From Fulvivirga maritima (lineage in GTDB: Bacteria; Bacteroidota; Bacteroidia; Cytophagales; Cyclobacteriaceae): DNA of 64,000 nucleotides. The notes below the pieces were generated by a model, which saw nothing but the letters and a program-made list of their open reading frames with translations, searched no databases and was not told where the DNA came from. Of the stretch, positions 63,433-64,000 are shown one piece after another. The stretch's first letter is position 1. Every line of letters starts with the position of its first letter. The position numbers were made by a program, and so were the translations under genes. The stretch is from the NCBI RefSeq assembly GCF_021389955.1, contig NZ_CP089980.1, forward strand, positions 247,501 through 311,500. Reading direction: 5' to 3'.

Positions 63433-64000
63433 ATGGCAGAAATAATTTATGTAATACTCGCAGGTGTTGTCGGCCTCGGTATTGGTATAATGATAGGCAA
63501 GTCTCTTATTAATAAAATAAATGCCCAAAAAGAGCTTGAAATTGAGGAGAAGGCAAAAAGTATTGTAAAAGAAGCAGAGCTATCTGCCGAAAACATCAAA
63601 AAGAACAAGATCCTGGAAGCCAAAGAGAAATTCTTGAAGCTAAAAGCGGAGTTTGAAGAAGAGGCCTCTAAAAAGAAAAACATCATTATAACCAATGAAA
63701 ACAAGCTAAAACAAAGAGAACAACACCTTTCAAAAGAGTTTGAACAAGTAAAAAGAAAAGAATCTGAGATAAAAGAGCTTAAAGATAAGCTTGCTGCTCA
63801 GATAGATGTGGTGAATAACAAAAAGGTAGAACTAGATAAGTTTAACCAACAAAAGGTAGCCATCCTTGAAAAAATCTCTAATCTTACCGCAGAAGAAGCT
63901 AAAGAACAACTGGTAGAATCACTCAAAGATGAAGCCCAGACCAAAGCTTCATCATTCATTAAAGACATTTTAGAAGAGGCCAAACTTTCTGCTACCAAGC
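63433..64000 (+). CDS. rny: Ribonuclease Y, 5' part only (window edge)
   Basis: An endoribonuclease initiating mRNA decay. The visible 189 codons encode an N-terminal membrane helix ([20 protein letters not shown], residues 1-20) and a long lysine/glutamate-rich coiled coil (about 30-189) with repeated heptads, as in the N-terminus of RNase Y; the KH and HD catalytic domains lie beyond the window. ATG 63433 is the only sensible start. Confidence 0.88.
   Translation, partial: MAEIIYVILAGVVGLGIGIMIGKSLINKINAQKELEIEEKAKSIVKEAELSAENIKKNKILEAKEKFLKLKAEFEEEASKKKNIIITNENKLKQREQHLSKEFEQVKRKESEIKELKDKLAAQIDVVNNKKVELDKFNQQKVAILEKISNLTAEEAKEQLVESLKDEAQTKASSFIKDILEEAKLSATK

Noticed and set aside
63334-63528. 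64-codon minus-strand ORF across the rny start
   Set aside because: Shadow of the zapA-rny spacer and the rny N-terminus.
1-64000. CRISPR array, prophage or rRNA operon
   Set aside because: No regularly spaced repeat arrays, phage structural genes or rRNA sequence were seen on either strand.

Overview
The window looks like a chromosomal segment of a low-GC member of the Bacteroidota, most likely of the order Cytophagales. The pointers are tandem SusC/SusD outer-membrane import loci, lipoproteins with acidic residues right after the lipobox cysteine (the Bacteroidota surface-export signal), promoters of the form TTTG-N19-TAnnTTTG, weak or absent Shine-Dalgarno sites, and gene families typical of the phylum (DUF4924, PD40/OmpA proteins, KirBac, BrxA). 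Genus cannot be fixed from the sequence alone. Apart from the Sus-like loci, one insertion sequence and a decayed toxin-antitoxin locus, this is mostly core genome.

Layout. 1-4.2 kb (minus): purA (cut by the window edge), a STAS-domain protein, a Fur-family regulator and a RelA/SpoT (p)ppGpp enzyme. 4.3-7.9 kb (plus): tRNA-Leu(TAG), trigger factor, clpP, clpX, a protein folding and turnover block. 7.9-11.5 kb: lpxB and a 6-carboxytetrahydropterin synthase (minus), hldD (plus), a KirBac potassium channel (minus). 11.5-17.7 kb (minus): a complete SUF iron-sulfur operon, sufB-C-D-S-E, a MIP18/SufT-like gene and a bacilliredoxin, preceded by an Lrp-type regulator. 18.37-18.51 kb (plus): a peculiar tRNA-like RNA of about 130 nt with its own promoter and a perfect 27-bp terminator hairpin. 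18.6-31.5 kb (minus): two adjacent SusC/SusD loci with three accessory surface lipoproteins and no linked glycoside hydrolases. 31.6-36.3 kb (minus): a TPR/PD40/OmpA protein, folD and lepA. 36.5-43.8 kb: DUF4924 gene; a compact ethanolamine cluster (permease, eutB, eutC, secreted amidohydrolase) without microcompartment genes; a methyltransferase; an AcpH-like gene and a small gene of unknown function. 43.9-50.5 kb: thiL, a 59-residue lipoprotein, methylmalonyl-CoA epimerase, an A-type Fe-S carrier, a PQQ-repeat protein, RidA and aminopeptidase P. 50.6-58.2 kb: a subtilase, a TMEM175-type channel, an ABC-F protein, an SRPBCC protein, a zinc phospholipase C-like protein, rpsT, radC and a DUF1684 protein. 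58.24-59.63 kb: an intact IS4-family element with 13-bp inverted repeats and a 9-bp target duplication. 59.6-60 kb: an antitoxin gene whose toxin partner is truncated. 60.1-64 kb (plus): pheT, a ZapB-like coiled-coil gene, zapA, a structured zapA-rny spacer that also carries a 33-codon ORF, and the start of rny.

The most unusual objects are the tRNA-like RNA at 18374-18506 and the structured zapA-rny spacer at 63241-63420. The first has a complete acceptor stem, D-loop, T-arm and encoded CCA, but lacks U33 in its anticodon-position loop and has about 60 nt in place of a variable arm. No CRISPR array, prophage, rRNA or biosynthetic cluster was seen.
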